From the NCBI GenBank assembly GCA_016844955.1, contig JAERTH010000098.1, positions 1 to 59,551 of the forward strand: 59,551 nucleotides of DNA. The letters are read 5' to 3'. The DNA comes from Fidelibacterota bacterium. GTDB lineage: Bacteria > Fidelibacterota > UBA8477 > JABMPR01. Within the stretch, counting starts at the first letter, position 1; every line of letters begins with the position of its first letter. Below are positions 24,570-33,400 of the stretch, piece after piece. The translations under genes were made by a program, and so were the position numbers. The notes below the pieces were generated by a model that was given only the letters and a program-made list of their open reading frames with translations, was not told the DNA's origin and ran no database searches.

Positions 24570-25871
24570 TTAGAACGTGGTCAGTTCTGTTCCAGGGTAA
24601 TAGTGCAGCAAAATGTCTTTATATGAAATGCCATCCAGAGCCATACCAAGTGCTCCCATCTGACACAGCCCCACTCCATGGCCCCAACCCGACCCTCTCA
24701 GCATAACAGAATCATCACTGGCTAACGTATCAGCATTATCAATAACAAAAGCTGAGGAATAGAGAAAGGACTCACTAAACATCTGACGAATATCATACTG
24801 GTCCAACAGATGGTGTTCAACTGATTCACCCTGGCTATCCGTGCCTGTGAGGATCAGGTTGTTGATCCGGGCGGAGGCACCACGGCCCACAATGTGGACA
24901 TTATCCAGGCTGTTCCAGGTGAGGTTGTAGAATTTTTTCAGATTGTTGAGGATATCCTGTTTCTTCACGGCCTCTGACCACCGATAGTAGCTGCCTGAAA
25001 CATCAACTTTCCCAAGCATTCCAGCAAGGTTCACAGATTGGAAGCGTTTTGAGGCGCAGTATGCATCCTCATAGTGCCATAGATCCTCAAAATCTGTCAC
25101 TGCATTCCCAGGACGTTGGTCAGGTCCATCCCATAAAGGAATTAGGTAAGGAACCGAGTCACCTTTCCAGACGGCTTCATAGTCCTCTACCATGCCACCA
25201 CAATTCTTGGAGTAGCGGGCATCAATTACGCGGTTCTGGTGAATCAGAACTTCACCTTTGGTTTCTACAGCCGCATTCAGAGAATGCTCAGTGAGAAAAC
25301 TGGTGCCCTGATAACGCTGGCAGCAATCATCATTACAGACATCAAAACCATTATCAAGATGTTTGGCCTCGGCCAGGGCCATGGACCAGCATCTGGCCAC
25401 TACAGTCTGGGCTGCCAGCAAATCCGCCGGCGCTTCAGATCCCATTTCGGAAGTAGCCACGCATGCCACATAGGCTTCAATATTGAGAGTGTTGATTACT
25501 TTAAAGCAATCATCCTCAACAGTGATGTTCAACTGCCCGGGTAAATCCACGGCGATTTGCTTCTCCCAGTGAAACCCACGACCGGCGATTACCGGATCAA
25601 CATGAATTCCATATCCAGTAGATAAGGTTTCAACCTGGTCATTGCAGTTCAGAGTCAGTTTATCCAGCAAGGGTTGCTCTGGAAGGCCCTGAGCAACAAT
25701 GCTTCCATCTTTTACACTAAGTTTTAACTGATGGGTTGCTTCTATCCCGGAAATTGAACCTGAGACATCCATTTCTGGCGTCCAGGATAGAGTAATATTT
25801 TGGAGTTTATCTTCGGGAAGGACTATTCCGACCCGGATAACATCATTGTTCAATCCACTGGAGATAGGCAT
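24570..25871 (-). CDS. SpoIID/LytB-domain protein without visible export signal
   Basis: 433 residues. The SpoIID domain runs from about 100 to the end: NIEAYVACVATSEMGSEAP with the catalytic-type Glu, LLAAQTVVARCW, KNCGGMVEDYEAVW, then the conserved ending RGSGWGHGVGLCQMGALGMA and YKDILLHYYPGTEL. SpoIID is a lytic transglycosylase acting on peptide-free glycan during sporulation, while LytB is an amidase enhancer. The organism does not look like a spore former. Neither ATG 25871 nor the internal TTG 25853 gives a signal peptide, so it may act in the cytoplasm on imported fragments (inference). It overlaps the kinase gene by 29 bases in another frame. Confidence 0.85.
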   Translation of the reverse strand: MPISSGLNNDVIRVGIVLPEDKLQNITLSWTPEMDVSGSISGIEATHQLKLSVKDGSIVAQGLPEQPLLDKLTLNCNDQVETLSTGYGIHVDPVIAGRGFHWEKQIAVDLPGQLNITVEDDCFKVINTLNIEAYVACVATSEMGSEAPADLLAAQTVVARCWSMALAEAKHLDNGFDVCNDDCCQRYQGTSFLTEHSLNAAVETKGEVLIHQNRVIDARYSKNCGGMVEDYEAVWKGDSVPYLIPLWDGPDQRPGNAVTDFEDLWHYEDAYCASKRFQSVNLAGMLGKVDVSGSYYRWSEAVKKQDILNNLKKFYNLTWNSLDNVHIVGRGASARINNLILTGTDSQGESVEHHLLDQYDIRQMFSESFLYSSAFVIDNADTLASDDSVMLRGSGWGHGVGLCQMGALGMALDGISYKDILLHYYPGTELTTF

Positions 25872-27036
25872 CGACGGCAGCTCCTAATGCTGGGGCATGT
25901 CTCAGCTCAGAATGAATAATCAGATCATCGCGAAGACGATTGGTTTTGGTCAAATATTTTGCTTTTATCTCAGCCGGAAGTTTTGAAGAGTGAATCATCC
26001 GACCTAATTTTTCATTGACGGGATCTAGCAGTAAGGGTGTGAATTTTTTGAATTCCCAGATATCACCCAGTCTCTGCCCCACGACCATGCGTTCAAAGAC
26101 TTTTCCGAGGTGTTCATGTTCCTGATCCAGAGTTCTGTTTGCATCCTGGAATTTTGTTTCCGGTGCGCCTAGAGCCAGCGTCTGGATACGATGATAGAAT
26201 AGTTCTGAGAGGGCTTGAGCGGTAGCCTGTACAACTTCTACGGCCTCCTCTTCACCCAGGAGTGCCTGTTCGTAAATCTGCCAGGGGTAAATCTCTGCGA
26301 GATCAAGTTCTTCCTGACTCATGCCGATTTTTTCTCCGTAGCGGGTTTGAATACCCCTAGCGGAAAGCAGATTTTCATAGCTGTAATCATCATCTGCCAT
26401 CATTTCCCAGGATTTGGCAATCCAGGATTTGCAGGCATCAAAGGGAACATTCTCCTTATCCAGTAACATGGCATCGGCAATACCTGTTCCTACACCAAAG
26501 TAGTAGGCTGAGGATACATCGCGCATACCACCCTCGTCACCCCAGCGCTCACCCAGTCCGCAATAGTCTGCATCACTTCCAATAGCATGGATCGGTTCCA
26601 GCGTTGTGTAGCCCTCTTTTTTCAGGGCTTTCTCAAGATTATTCAAGAATTTGGGCATTCTTGGGCCATTGGCCATGGCGGAGATTCCTCGCCCATTCTT
26701 GGTTTTCAGTCCTGGAAGACCTATTCCAATCAGGATATCCTGGGTCACATTCTCACCTAAAATCGTACGGATCGCCTTGGTAAAGCTTTCGATGAATGCC
26801 TTCTCTTGAGGTGCTTCAGTTTTGGTCTGCTTGACGGTACCAGCCTTATGTTCCTTAATCTGTCTGGCAAGTGCGATGGGCTTAAATTTTGGATTATATG
26901 AATCAGATGAATTATAGGTTACTTCGATAAATGGTTTTAACGCCACAAACCGCATGGGGTTGATCAGGATGTCCACCTTGTGCACCAGGACTTTTGAAGC
27001 CCCGCCATCAATTCCGATTAAAATGATCTCATCCAT
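25843..27036 (-). CDS. ASKHA-fold sugar kinase (BadF/ROK-like)
   Basis: About 397 residues from ATG 27036 (GAGG six bases upstream; an ATG four codons earlier is the alternative). N-terminal phosphate loop ILIGIDGGASKVLVHKV, then LIGIGLPGLKTKNG, GSDADYCGLGERWGD and a second phosphate motif YYFGVGTGIADAML. These resemble GlcNAc/MurNAc kinases of the BadF/NagK type and, in part, ROK kinases. The ROK zinc motif is absent. With NamZ, GH18 and AmpG-like genes beside it, phosphorylation of GlcNAc or MurNAc is the likely reaction. It overlaps both neighbours, pointing to one operon. Confidence 0.75.
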   Translation of the reverse strand: MDEIILIGIDGGASKVLVHKVDILINPMRFVALKPFIEVTYNSSDSYNPKFKPIALARQIKEHKAGTVKQTKTEAPQEKAFIESFTKAIRTILGENVTQDILIGIGLPGLKTKNGRGISAMANGPRMPKFLNNLEKALKKEGYTTLEPIHAIGSDADYCGLGERWGDEGGMRDVSSAYYFGVGTGIADAMLLDKENVPFDACKSWIAKSWEMMADDDYSYENLLSARGIQTRYGEKIGMSQEELDLAEIYPWQIYEQALLGEEEAVEVVQATAQALSELFYHRIQTLALGAPETKFQDANRTLDQEHEHLGKVFERMVVGQRLGDIWEFKKFTPLLLDPVNEKLGRMIHSSKLPAEIKAKYLTKTNRLRDDLIIHSELRHAPALGAAVDAYLQWIEQ

Positions 27037-28492
27037 TGTTAACCTCATTCATTATTTGACGCCTGTAAATGGCTTCGCGGCGCATTTCGTCTTTGGCGTT
27101 GTCGTTTCTATCTACTGTTGCACGATCAATATTATGGTCGGTACCACCACCATGCCTGATAACCTTGTAAATGGGGTCCCAGACTCTACCAATCCGATGG
27201 TGCTCGCACATTCGGGAGACAAATTCATAATCTTCACCGTAATTGCGGGCATATGGAGTTGTGTTCATATCCAGATATCCAAGATCACGTGCGGCTTCTA
27301 TATAGAATGAACGAGGTGCGCCAGCGCCATTGATACGGAGCAGGTTGTTGCGGCCATTTTCTTCAGTCCACTCATCGTGGGTTACTACGGGGATTGAGTC
27401 CATGCGAGTGATCTCACCCGTTGCAGCATCCTTCTCCCACACTTCATAAGAACCGATGACCATTCCAATGGTATCATCTGAAGCATAAACAGCAGCTACT
27501 TTTTCAACAGCATCTTCAATGAGTTGATCATCAGAATCCAACTGTACATAAAATTTACCCCGGGCAGCCTTTAATCCGGCGTTCAGACACAATCCAATGT
27601 TGTTGATATCCAGAACGATTAATTTTACTTCTGGCTTGCTGGCATCATACTTTGTGCCACCGGCCAGGTATTCATTCACTGCTGGTATGGTGGGATCACT
27701 ATCTCCCCCGTTCACAACCACGATAATTTCGATATCCTGAACAGTCTGAACCAGGATAGATTCAATAGCAGCACCAACAAATTCGGGTCGATTATTCACA
27801 GGAATGATGACGGTTGCTGTCAGATCATAGTCCTTATTGGCATAAGGAACTTTTGAATAATGAGCGCCAGGAGCCAGATAGGCATCAATCCGGTTCAGGT
27901 GATCTGATACGATTTGCTCCAGTTCAAGTTGTGATTCCTTGCTGGCCAGCAGATAGTCGAACACGTTTTGCTCACCAACCGCCTTGTTTACACAATATGG
28001 GGAGCCTGCATATCTATTGGCGATATGTACCAATTCTCCGACTTCACTCAGCCTCAGTCTTAATTCATACATGAAATGTTGTTTGGTGGAGCTGGCCAAT
28101 GGCAATACTTCGCGGGCTTTCTCAAGATTGATCACCCAGGCTTTACCATAATCAGTATTATCACGGACACGACCAATGTGATGATCCAGAAGATGTTCAT
28201 CGCTGAGTTTCCCGTTATCATCAACCTCATAGTCAGCATATATCATGGACCATTCGTCTGAGGTCTCAGCAACAAGCTCGTATAAGGTCGCAGCGGATTT
28301 CTTAAGGATGATTTTTTCAGAACGGGCATCGATGAGGAGCAGTGCATCCCCTTTGGCGTTCACAATTCTATCGCTAAAGGTCTCTGCATTCAGGTCTGAA
28401 GTCGGGAGTAAATCAATCTCGGCATTTGGGAAGGAAATTTTGTAGTCAGCTAAATCGTGGGAATTGTCGCCACTCATCACAAGTATATTCAA
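27029..28492 (-). CDS. Family 2 glycosyltransferase
   Basis: About 487 residues if started at TTG 28492, which has AGGAG seven bases before it. A longer reading frame reaches 28600 but lacks a ribosome site. The GT-A domain begins near residue 220 (ATVIIPVNNRPEFVGAAIES), with the metal-binding QLDSDDQL and an acceptor-side region RNYGEDYEFVSRMCEHH. The first 200 residues are an extra domain without a family I recognise (ILVMSGDNSHDLADYKISF). No membrane segments, so a cytosolic sugar transferase. Target unknown. Context suggests cell-envelope glycan or protein glycosylation. Confidence 0.82.
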   Translation of the reverse strand: MNILVMSGDNSHDLADYKISFPNAEIDLLPTSDLNAETFSDRIVNAKGDALLLIDARSEKIILKKSAATLYELVAETSDEWSMIYADYEVDDNGKLSDEHLLDHHIGRVRDNTDYGKAWVINLEKAREVLPLASSTKQHFMYELRLRLSEVGELVHIANRYAGSPYCVNKAVGEQNVFDYLLASKESQLELEQIVSDHLNRIDAYLAPGAHYSKVPYANKDYDLTATVIIPVNNRPEFVGAAIESILVQTVQDIEIIVVVNGGDSDPTIPAVNEYLAGGTKYDASKPEVKLIVLDINNIGLCLNAGLKAARGKFYVQLDSDDQLIEDAVEKVAAVYASDDTIGMVIGSYEVWEKDAATGEITRMDSIPVVTHDEWTEENGRNNLLRINGAGAPRSFYIEAARDLGYLDMNTTPYARNYGEDYEFVSRMCEHHRIGRVWDPIYKVIRHGGGTDHNIDRATVDRNDNAKDEMRREAIYRRQIMNEVNNG

Positions 28493-28784
28493 TTTTGAAC
28501 TCCTTTTTGCAATCTTGAATAGAATGCAGCGTAAATAAAACTTTTCGAGTTTCTTACCTCGATACAGCGATGGATTTAAGAAATATTTGACGATATTCAA
28601 CCATTATTTGCGGTTAACAATGGTGGTTTGAGCGGAAAAGTGCTAAAACTGGTTTGTTATATAAGAAATACAATTCAAATAAATGTAAAGTCTTTGAAAT
28701 AGTAATCTTGATTCACCTGAAGATCATGAGAGTAAAGGTCAGTTTCCGAGTAAATTTTTGTGGAGATACCGGTCTTTTGAAGTG

Positions 28785-29858
28785 TTAATAGTCTCGTTTC
28801 ACTCGATTCGAAACCGCACAACAAATTTCATAGGGAATCGTATTTAATACTTTTGAAACTGTATCAACTTTAACCTGCTCTGATGTACCTCCAATGACGG
28901 TGAACATGGAGCCAGTATCTGGTTGATCATCTCCCAGATCTATCATGATATGATCCATGGTGACGGTTCCAACCACAGGGTAGGCTTTTTCCCCGAATGA
29001 GACCACCCCCCGATTGGTCAGTCCCCTATTATATCCATCAGCATAACCGATTCTCAGCGTACCTATATTAGTAGCCACTGCAGCTTGCCATTTCTCTGCG
29101 TAACTAACCGGCTCACCTGCCTCAATACGAGCGACCCTGATCAAAGGTGCTTTTACCTCCATTGCAGGCTGTAGATTACCGGCATGTTTTTGTGCAGGTG
29201 ATGTATCATATCCATACAATCCAATTCCCAGGCGCATGGCATCGTAGAAATTGGAATCATCATGGAAAGCACCGGCGCTATTTGAGAGGTGAATCATCCC
29301 TTGGAAGCCTCTTGCTTGTGCCTGTACAACAAATGCTCTGAAGCCCTGTTTCTGTTGTTCATAAGCCATTTCTGAAGTGGTATCAGAAGACGAATAATGG
29401 CTATACACCCCATGAATATCCAATCCCTGGGGGTTTGATATGAGCTCAATAGCCTCATCAGGGCTGAGACCCAGTCTATTCATACCTGTATTAATATTCA
29501 GGTGGACACCGGTTCCGGAATAATCCGATTCAATAATGGACAGGGCATCTTCCATGGATCCGACGCTCAGTAGCGCATTATGTGGAACAGATGCCAACTC
29601 CCCAGAAAAAACCCGGCTAAATATCAGAATTGATATATCAGGGAAATCAGCAGATAACTCCTGCGCCTCCTCCAGTGTGGCTACAGCGAATGTTTTCACA
29701 GCCAGATTTTGGTTAAGATATCGTGTTACCTGGATGGCTCCATGTCCATATGCATTTGCCTTCACGACCGGAATAACCATTGCTGGGGCAACTCTGTTTA
29801 AAAAATATTTGTAGTTCCTGCCAATGGATTCAAGTGAAATCTGGCTAATGGCTTGCAT
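28785..29858 (-). CDS. alr: Alanine racemase
   Basis: 357 residues from ATG 29858 (GGGAG upstream). The longer frame to 29897 would run through a terminator. PLP lysine is in VVKANAYGHGA (about 38), substrate-pocket residues in LRIGYADGYNRGL, TVTMDHIMIDLG and the C-terminal catalytic Tyr/ Arg region NTIPYEICC. It converts L- to D-alanine for peptidoglycan. It sits directly upstream of the wall-recycling genes on the same strand, although a 293-base spacer without clear signals (28493-28784) separates it from the glycosyltransferase. Confidence 0.94.
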   Translation of the reverse strand: MQAISQISLESIGRNYKYFLNRVAPAMVIPVVKANAYGHGAIQVTRYLNQNLAVKTFAVATLEEAQELSADFPDISILIFSRVFSGELASVPHNALLSVGSMEDALSIIESDYSGTGVHLNINTGMNRLGLSPDEAIELISNPQGLDIHGVYSHYSSSDTTSEMAYEQQKQGFRAFVVQAQARGFQGMIHLSNSAGAFHDDSNFYDAMRLGIGLYGYDTSPAQKHAGNLQPAMEVKAPLIRVARIEAGEPVSYAEKWQAAVATNIGTLRIGYADGYNRGLTNRGVVSFGEKAYPVVGTVTMDHIMIDLGDDQPDTGSMFTVIGGTSEQVKVDTVSKVLNTIPYEICCAVSNRVKRDY

Positions 29859-29876
29859 GTAGGGGTCTCCCAAAAC

Positions 29877-29906
29877 AAAAAGGGCGTGAATAAACACGCC
29901 CTTTTT
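29877..29906 (-). terminator. Intrinsic terminator after the HU gene
   Basis: Perfect 12-base inverted repeat AAAAAGGGCGTG/CACGCCCTTTTT with a six-base loop. T runs on both strands make it bidirectional. It ends the HU transcript 25 bases past the stop and sits 19 bases before the alr start, so alr must be expressed by read-through or from a start within this narrow region. Confidence 0.92.
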
Positions 29907-29930
29907 ATAATTGATCTATAGCAAAGAGTT

Positions 29931-30203
29931 CTAGTTGACGGAGTCTTTCAAACCTTTACCAGCTTTAAAACGAGGAACGTTCATTGCAGGGACCTGGATC
30001 GCGTCGCCCGTACGGGGATTGCGAGCAGTTCTTGCTGCACGAGCAGATACGTCGAAAGTTCCGAAGCCAACTAAAGCAATTTTGTTGCCGGCTTTTAGTG
30101 AATCTGTAACAGCGCCTGTAAATGCACCAAGTGCTTTTTCAGCCTGTACTTTTGTAATTCCTGAATCCTCGGCAATCTTTGCAATCAATTCAGCTTTGTT
30201 CAT
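29931..30203 (-). CDS. hup: HU-family histone-like DNA-binding protein
   Basis: 90 residues, full length for HU. NKAELIAKIAEDSGITKVQAE forms the dimer helices, GFGTFDVSARAARTARNPRTG the saddle and beta-arm with the conserved RNPRTG, and FKAGKGLKDSVN the end. It binds and bends DNA non-specifically in the nucleoid. The start is fixed by AAGGAGG upstream of ATG 30203. A long leader with an inverted repeat precedes it and a strong terminator follows, so it is a single-gene unit. Confidence 0.96.
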   Translation of the reverse strand: MNKAELIAKIAEDSGITKVQAEKALGAFTGAVTDSLKAGNKIALVGFGTFDVSARAARTARNPRTGDAIQVPAMNVPRFKAGKGLKDSVN

Positions 30204-30249
30204 AATGTGTCCTCCTTGTTTTTTTATTAATATTATTTAGACTCAGTTG

Positions 30250-30282
30250 ACTTGAGCAGCACCTCATCGGATTGGCTCAAGT
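30250..30282 (-). promoter_or_regulatory. Inverted repeat in the HU leader
   Basis: Eight-base arms ACTTGAGC (30250-30257) and GCTCAAGT (30275-30282) with a 17-base spacer, about 50 bases upstream of the HU start. Could be an mRNA hairpin or a binding site. HU genes are often autoregulated, which is only an analogy here. Confidence 0.45.
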
Positions 30283-30351
30283 GGGCTCAAACCCTTACCC
30301 ACCATAGGATAACGTCAAAAAGGTAAGGGGCCATTTTTGAAAGTCAAGCAG

Positions 30352-30828
30352 TTATTCATCAATATTTTTTTTGATAGAAGCAGACAAATATTTCTGTAAA
30401 TCTTGAAAATTTTCAAACACCTCTGTAGTGCATCCCACAATCCAGGAAGGTACTTTTTCTAAAGGCATTCCCAGTACCAGATACACGGGCATATCGTGTT
30501 CATAGGCCAATGTAAGCTCACCATGAGTGCCACCACCATGGATGACATACTCATCCCAGAGACAAATCACACCCTGACATTCATTCAATAATTGATGAAG
30601 GTCACGGTCAATAATCTTTTTAATTACTGGCCTAAACTTATTAATATCAGCACTTTTCCACTGTCGGAAATTGTCTTTTTCCAGCTGAGTAAGGAAATCC
30701 TGTTCATGCTGAGATGGATCGAAAACATCCCAGTCAAGTTCAGCACTTAGAAAATCACCTATCTCTTTACGCCAGGTGGCTCCATCGTCAGGTGCGGCTT
30801 CTATAGCACCAGCCAGGTAGATTTTCAA
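30352..30828 (-). CDS. Nucleoside 2-deoxyribosyltransferase-like protein
   Basis: 158 residues from TTG 30828. The TTG shares bases with the ABC permease stop (TTGA), with GGGG just upstream, so translation is coupled; a longer frame to 30894 merely overlaps the permease. KIYLAGAIEAAPDDG at the N-terminus and HGGGTHGELTLAYEHDMPVYLVL (about 105-128) match the nucleoside deoxyribosyltransferase-like fold, where GT..E..LA carries the catalytic Glu. Known members transfer deoxyribose between bases or hydrolyse nucleotides. The specific substrate here cannot be told. Confidence 0.75.
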   Translation of the reverse strand: MKIYLAGAIEAAPDDGATWRKEIGDFLSAELDWDVFDPSQHEQDFLTQLEKDNFRQWKSADINKFRPVIKKIIDRDLHQLLNECQGVICLWDEYVIHGGGTHGELTLAYEHDMPVYLVLGMPLEKVPSWIVGCTTEVFENFQDLQKYLSASIKKNIDE

Positions 30829-31583
30829 CTGTCCCCATCCAGGTGAAAAAACGTTGCTGACAACCAAATGAGGAAGGCAGTTTCGATGAGGCAAATGAGC
30901 AAATAACCATAATCAATAAAGCCTTGAAGAAAGGCTGCATCGAGTCCGGCCATCCAATTATGAGGAGGCAAGTACAGAGCGATCTCCGAATAAGCATCCA
31001 GGGGAGCACCCTTTACCAGGAACAATCCGCTGATCATCATCATGGGTAAAAGGCCGATATAGAGCAATTTACTGAGACTATCCACATGCTTTGCCAGGAG
31101 ACCAATTATCTTGCTCAAAGCCACAATTTGAAGTGCCCCCAGGAGCATGAAAACAATACTGGCTTGAAAATTTATCATTTCGAAGGACATCTCAGTCACA
31201 AAGGCCAGAATTGCCCACACAACCAGCATATGAGCTAAGCCCTTTATCAGACTGATGGTGGCCTGCGCAATAAAGAATGAGGGTTGTCGATGAAAACGAC
31301 CCATTTCATACAGACTGGCCATCCCATTGCTTCTCTGAGATTCCCAATAGAATCGAGCCGTGGTCTCGTAGATGGTGATGAGCAGAGTCAGCAAAAGCGA
31401 ATCCAACACCAGAGCAGGAATGATCTGAATCATTTCTTGTTCAGGGAGCAGTGATTTGTAGGGCAGAAAAAACATAAAGAAGAATATGAGCCCGGTCAAT
31501 ATGGGCATAAGTCCCATTGTTGTGAACTGCCGTTTATAAATGGTCAACTCACGATGCCAGAGGGCTGCGAATACATTATTCAT
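30825..31583 (-). CDS. ABC-2 type transporter permease
   Basis: 252 residues with six membrane segments (about 22-42, 55-75, 105-128, 138-158, 170-190, 228-248). The cytosolic segment FYWESQRSNGMASLYEMGR after helix 2 fits the coupling region of ABC-2 permeases. It pairs with the ATPase whose gene overlaps by eight bases. Such pairs export lipids, polysaccharides, drugs or peptides. The substrate is unknown. Encoded downstream of the seven-gene membrane block on the same strand. Confidence 0.8.
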   Translation of the reverse strand: MNNVFAALWHRELTIYKRQFTTMGLMPILTGLIFFFMFFLPYKSLLPEQEMIQIIPALVLDSLLLTLLITIYETTARFYWESQRSNGMASLYEMGRFHRQPSFFIAQATISLIKGLAHMLVVWAILAFVTEMSFEMINFQASIVFMLLGALQIVALSKIIGLLAKHVDSLSKLLYIGLLPMMMISGLFLVKGAPLDAYSEIALYLPPHNWMAGLDAAFLQGFIDYGYLLICLIETAFLIWLSATFFHLDGDS

Positions 31584-32502
31584 GCATGGCCTCCACTTTG
31601 ATCATCCTTTTGAAGATGTCAGACAGAGCGGGGAGCCTAGGAGTGGCCTCTACTACCCTTTCGTGAAACAGTGCGGTAATTGATTCGGGGGGTACATCTA
31701 CCTCAGTTATAATTGCATAGTGATTTCCTTGAACCGTATACGAAACCACATGTGGTGAAGCATCCAGAATATTGAAATCACGTTCGTGAGTTTCAGACAG
31801 TCTTAAATCCAAAATCCTGTTTTCCCGTTCAGTTTCTTTCAGCTCGTTTAAAGTTCCATCAGCAACCAGCCGCCCATCGTCAAGAATGGAGATGCGGTCT
31901 GCCATGCGCTCGACCTGATCAATATTGCTTGAGACCATTACTGTGGTGAACCGTAATTTCTGTTCCCGCAGGAAGGTCTCCATGAGCTCCTTACAGCCTT
32001 GATCCAGAGAAGCAGTGGGTTCATCCAGAAGCAGAATGGATGGATTGTGCAGTACGGCTCGAATAAACTCCATCTTGCGCCTGGTTCCAAAGCTCACTTC
32101 ACGTGGAAAAGCATGAATACTGTCGGCCACTTCAAACCGGGTAACAAAACCTGAGATCCTATTCAACAGGTCAGCTTGAGCAATGCCATGCAGCTTCCCG
32201 TGCAGCGTGAGATTCTCCATGAGTGTTAAGGATTGTTCGAACCGGCTATCCTGAGACATATATCCGATTTGATGCCTGATCTGATTCTGGCGAGCACCTA
32301 AATTCAGACCATTAATATAGCCCGAGCCCAGGGTTGGGACGCTGAGCGTCGCTATGACCCTCAACAGGGTTGACTTACCCGAACCTGTGGTCCCGATAAT
32401 GGCATGAATGTGCCCTTTTTCCACGCCCAGGGTCACATTGTTCAATGCAGCCCTGTCATCATACTTTTTGATGATGTTTCTTAGTGTAATTGAAACAGCC
32501 AT
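31576..32502 (-). CDS. ABC transporter ATP-binding protein
   Basis: 308 residues. Walker A GTTGSGKST (about 37-45), Q-loop MSQDSRFEQSLT, signature-like VSFGTRRKMEFIR in place of LSGGQ, Walker B ILLLDEPTASLD and the switch region TVMVSSN where the usual His is replaced by Asn. These deviations (FGTRR and N) are worth noting. A C-terminal domain of about 90 residues follows. It should power the adjacent ABC-2 permease. It starts 41 bases after the end of the DUF6754/GlmL block and may be co-transcribed with it. Confidence 0.88.
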   Translation of the reverse strand: MAVSITLRNIIKKYDDRAALNNVTLGVEKGHIHAIIGTTGSGKSTLLRVIATLSVPTLGSGYINGLNLGARQNQIRHQIGYMSQDSRFEQSLTLMENLTLHGKLHGIAQADLLNRISGFVTRFEVADSIHAFPREVSFGTRRKMEFIRAVLHNPSILLLDEPTASLDQGCKELMETFLREQKLRFTTVMVSSNIDQVERMADRISILDDGRLVADGTLNELKETERENRILDLRLSETHERDFNILDASPHVVSYTVQGNHYAIITEVDVPPESITALFHERVVEATPRLPALSDIFKRMIKVEAMHE

Positions 32503-32543
32503 ATCCAGCTATTCTCCGTCCATAGCGAATTTTCTAATTTCAG

Positions 32544-33389
32544 TTATTGACTGACTGATTTCTTTTCTCCTTTAAAGGTCCAAACAGCCAATAATACAAT
32601 CATCAGCAATAGAACCCAGATTGAGGCATAATTATAGGTTGAGCTACCATAAGTGATAAGGTCAGTAAAACGTCCGATGAGCAGTGAAATTCGTCCCATG
32701 ACTGCAAATCCAAAGGAAGCACCAAAACTGATCATGAGAAAGTAAATTCCAACACGGGTTACTTTACCAAAGGCACCAGCATGTTCCTTGGAGAAGTAAA
32801 AATACAGCAGCCCAGTGATGGTTCCCACCAGAATGATAAGATTATTAAATACACTCACTCCCGTGAGGCTGAAGAAGGGCATATCCACCAGGGACACGGC
32901 TGAACCTTTGATCTGTCCCAGCACATTCGAATTCAGAAAAGCATAAGCTCTCAAACCTGCGGCCATACCTACAGTATAGGCGATACCTAGTCTAGCCAAC
33001 CAGCTCAATTTAGATGCCACACTCAACAGCATCATGATTCCCAATGCAAAAGGCAGGAGATAGATAAAATGTGGGTCATGTCCATGTCCCTTATCAATAC
33101 CACCATCTGGAAAGACACTGGGTAGCACAAATCCAAATAGATTGTAAATCCCATACCAGGTTTTCATCAAAAATCCTGATATCTGGCCTTCAGGTGTTGG
33201 CCACAGACGCCCAAACAAGTTGGGTTGAACCTGGGTCCAGAATGCCATGGCCATCCAATAACCGGCGGAGACACCCACGAAGACGTGTTCAGCAATTTTG
33301 TAAAAGGGATTATCCTTATACAGATAGGAAAATATTCCCAGGGTCAGAAAGACTGCAACCCATGCTCCAAAAATTTCAGAACCATTCAT
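32544..33389 (-). CDS. Seven-helix membrane protein of the GlmL/DUF6754 block
   Basis: 281 residues, about seven membrane segments (roughly 6-24, 35-53, 107-126, 130-150, 180-200, 210-232, 252-272), with a long loop 60-105 containing GQISGFLMKTWYGIYNLFG. No family recognised. AGGAGG precedes ATG 33389. It is the last of the seven packed genes that begin at 39434. I infer it is an integral subunit of the complex these genes encode; there is no enzymatic motif visible. Confidence 0.65.
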   Translation of the reverse strand: MNGSEIFGAWVAVFLTLGIFSYLYKDNPFYKIAEHVFVGVSAGYWMAMAFWTQVQPNLFGRLWPTPEGQISGFLMKTWYGIYNLFGFVLPSVFPDGGIDKGHGHDPHFIYLLPFALGIMMLLSVASKLSWLARLGIAYTVGMAAGLRAYAFLNSNVLGQIKGSAVSLVDMPFFSLTGVSVFNNLIILVGTITGLLYFYFSKEHAGAFGKVTRVGIYFLMISFGASFGFAVMGRISLLIGRFTDLITYGSSTYNYASIWVLLLMIVLLAVWTFKGEKKSVSQ

Positions 33390-33400
33390 TGTTCAGCCTC

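Noticed and set aside
24570..25871. Evidence for sporulation
   Set aside because: SpoIID-domain proteins occur widely in non-spore formers, and no other sporulation gene is present.
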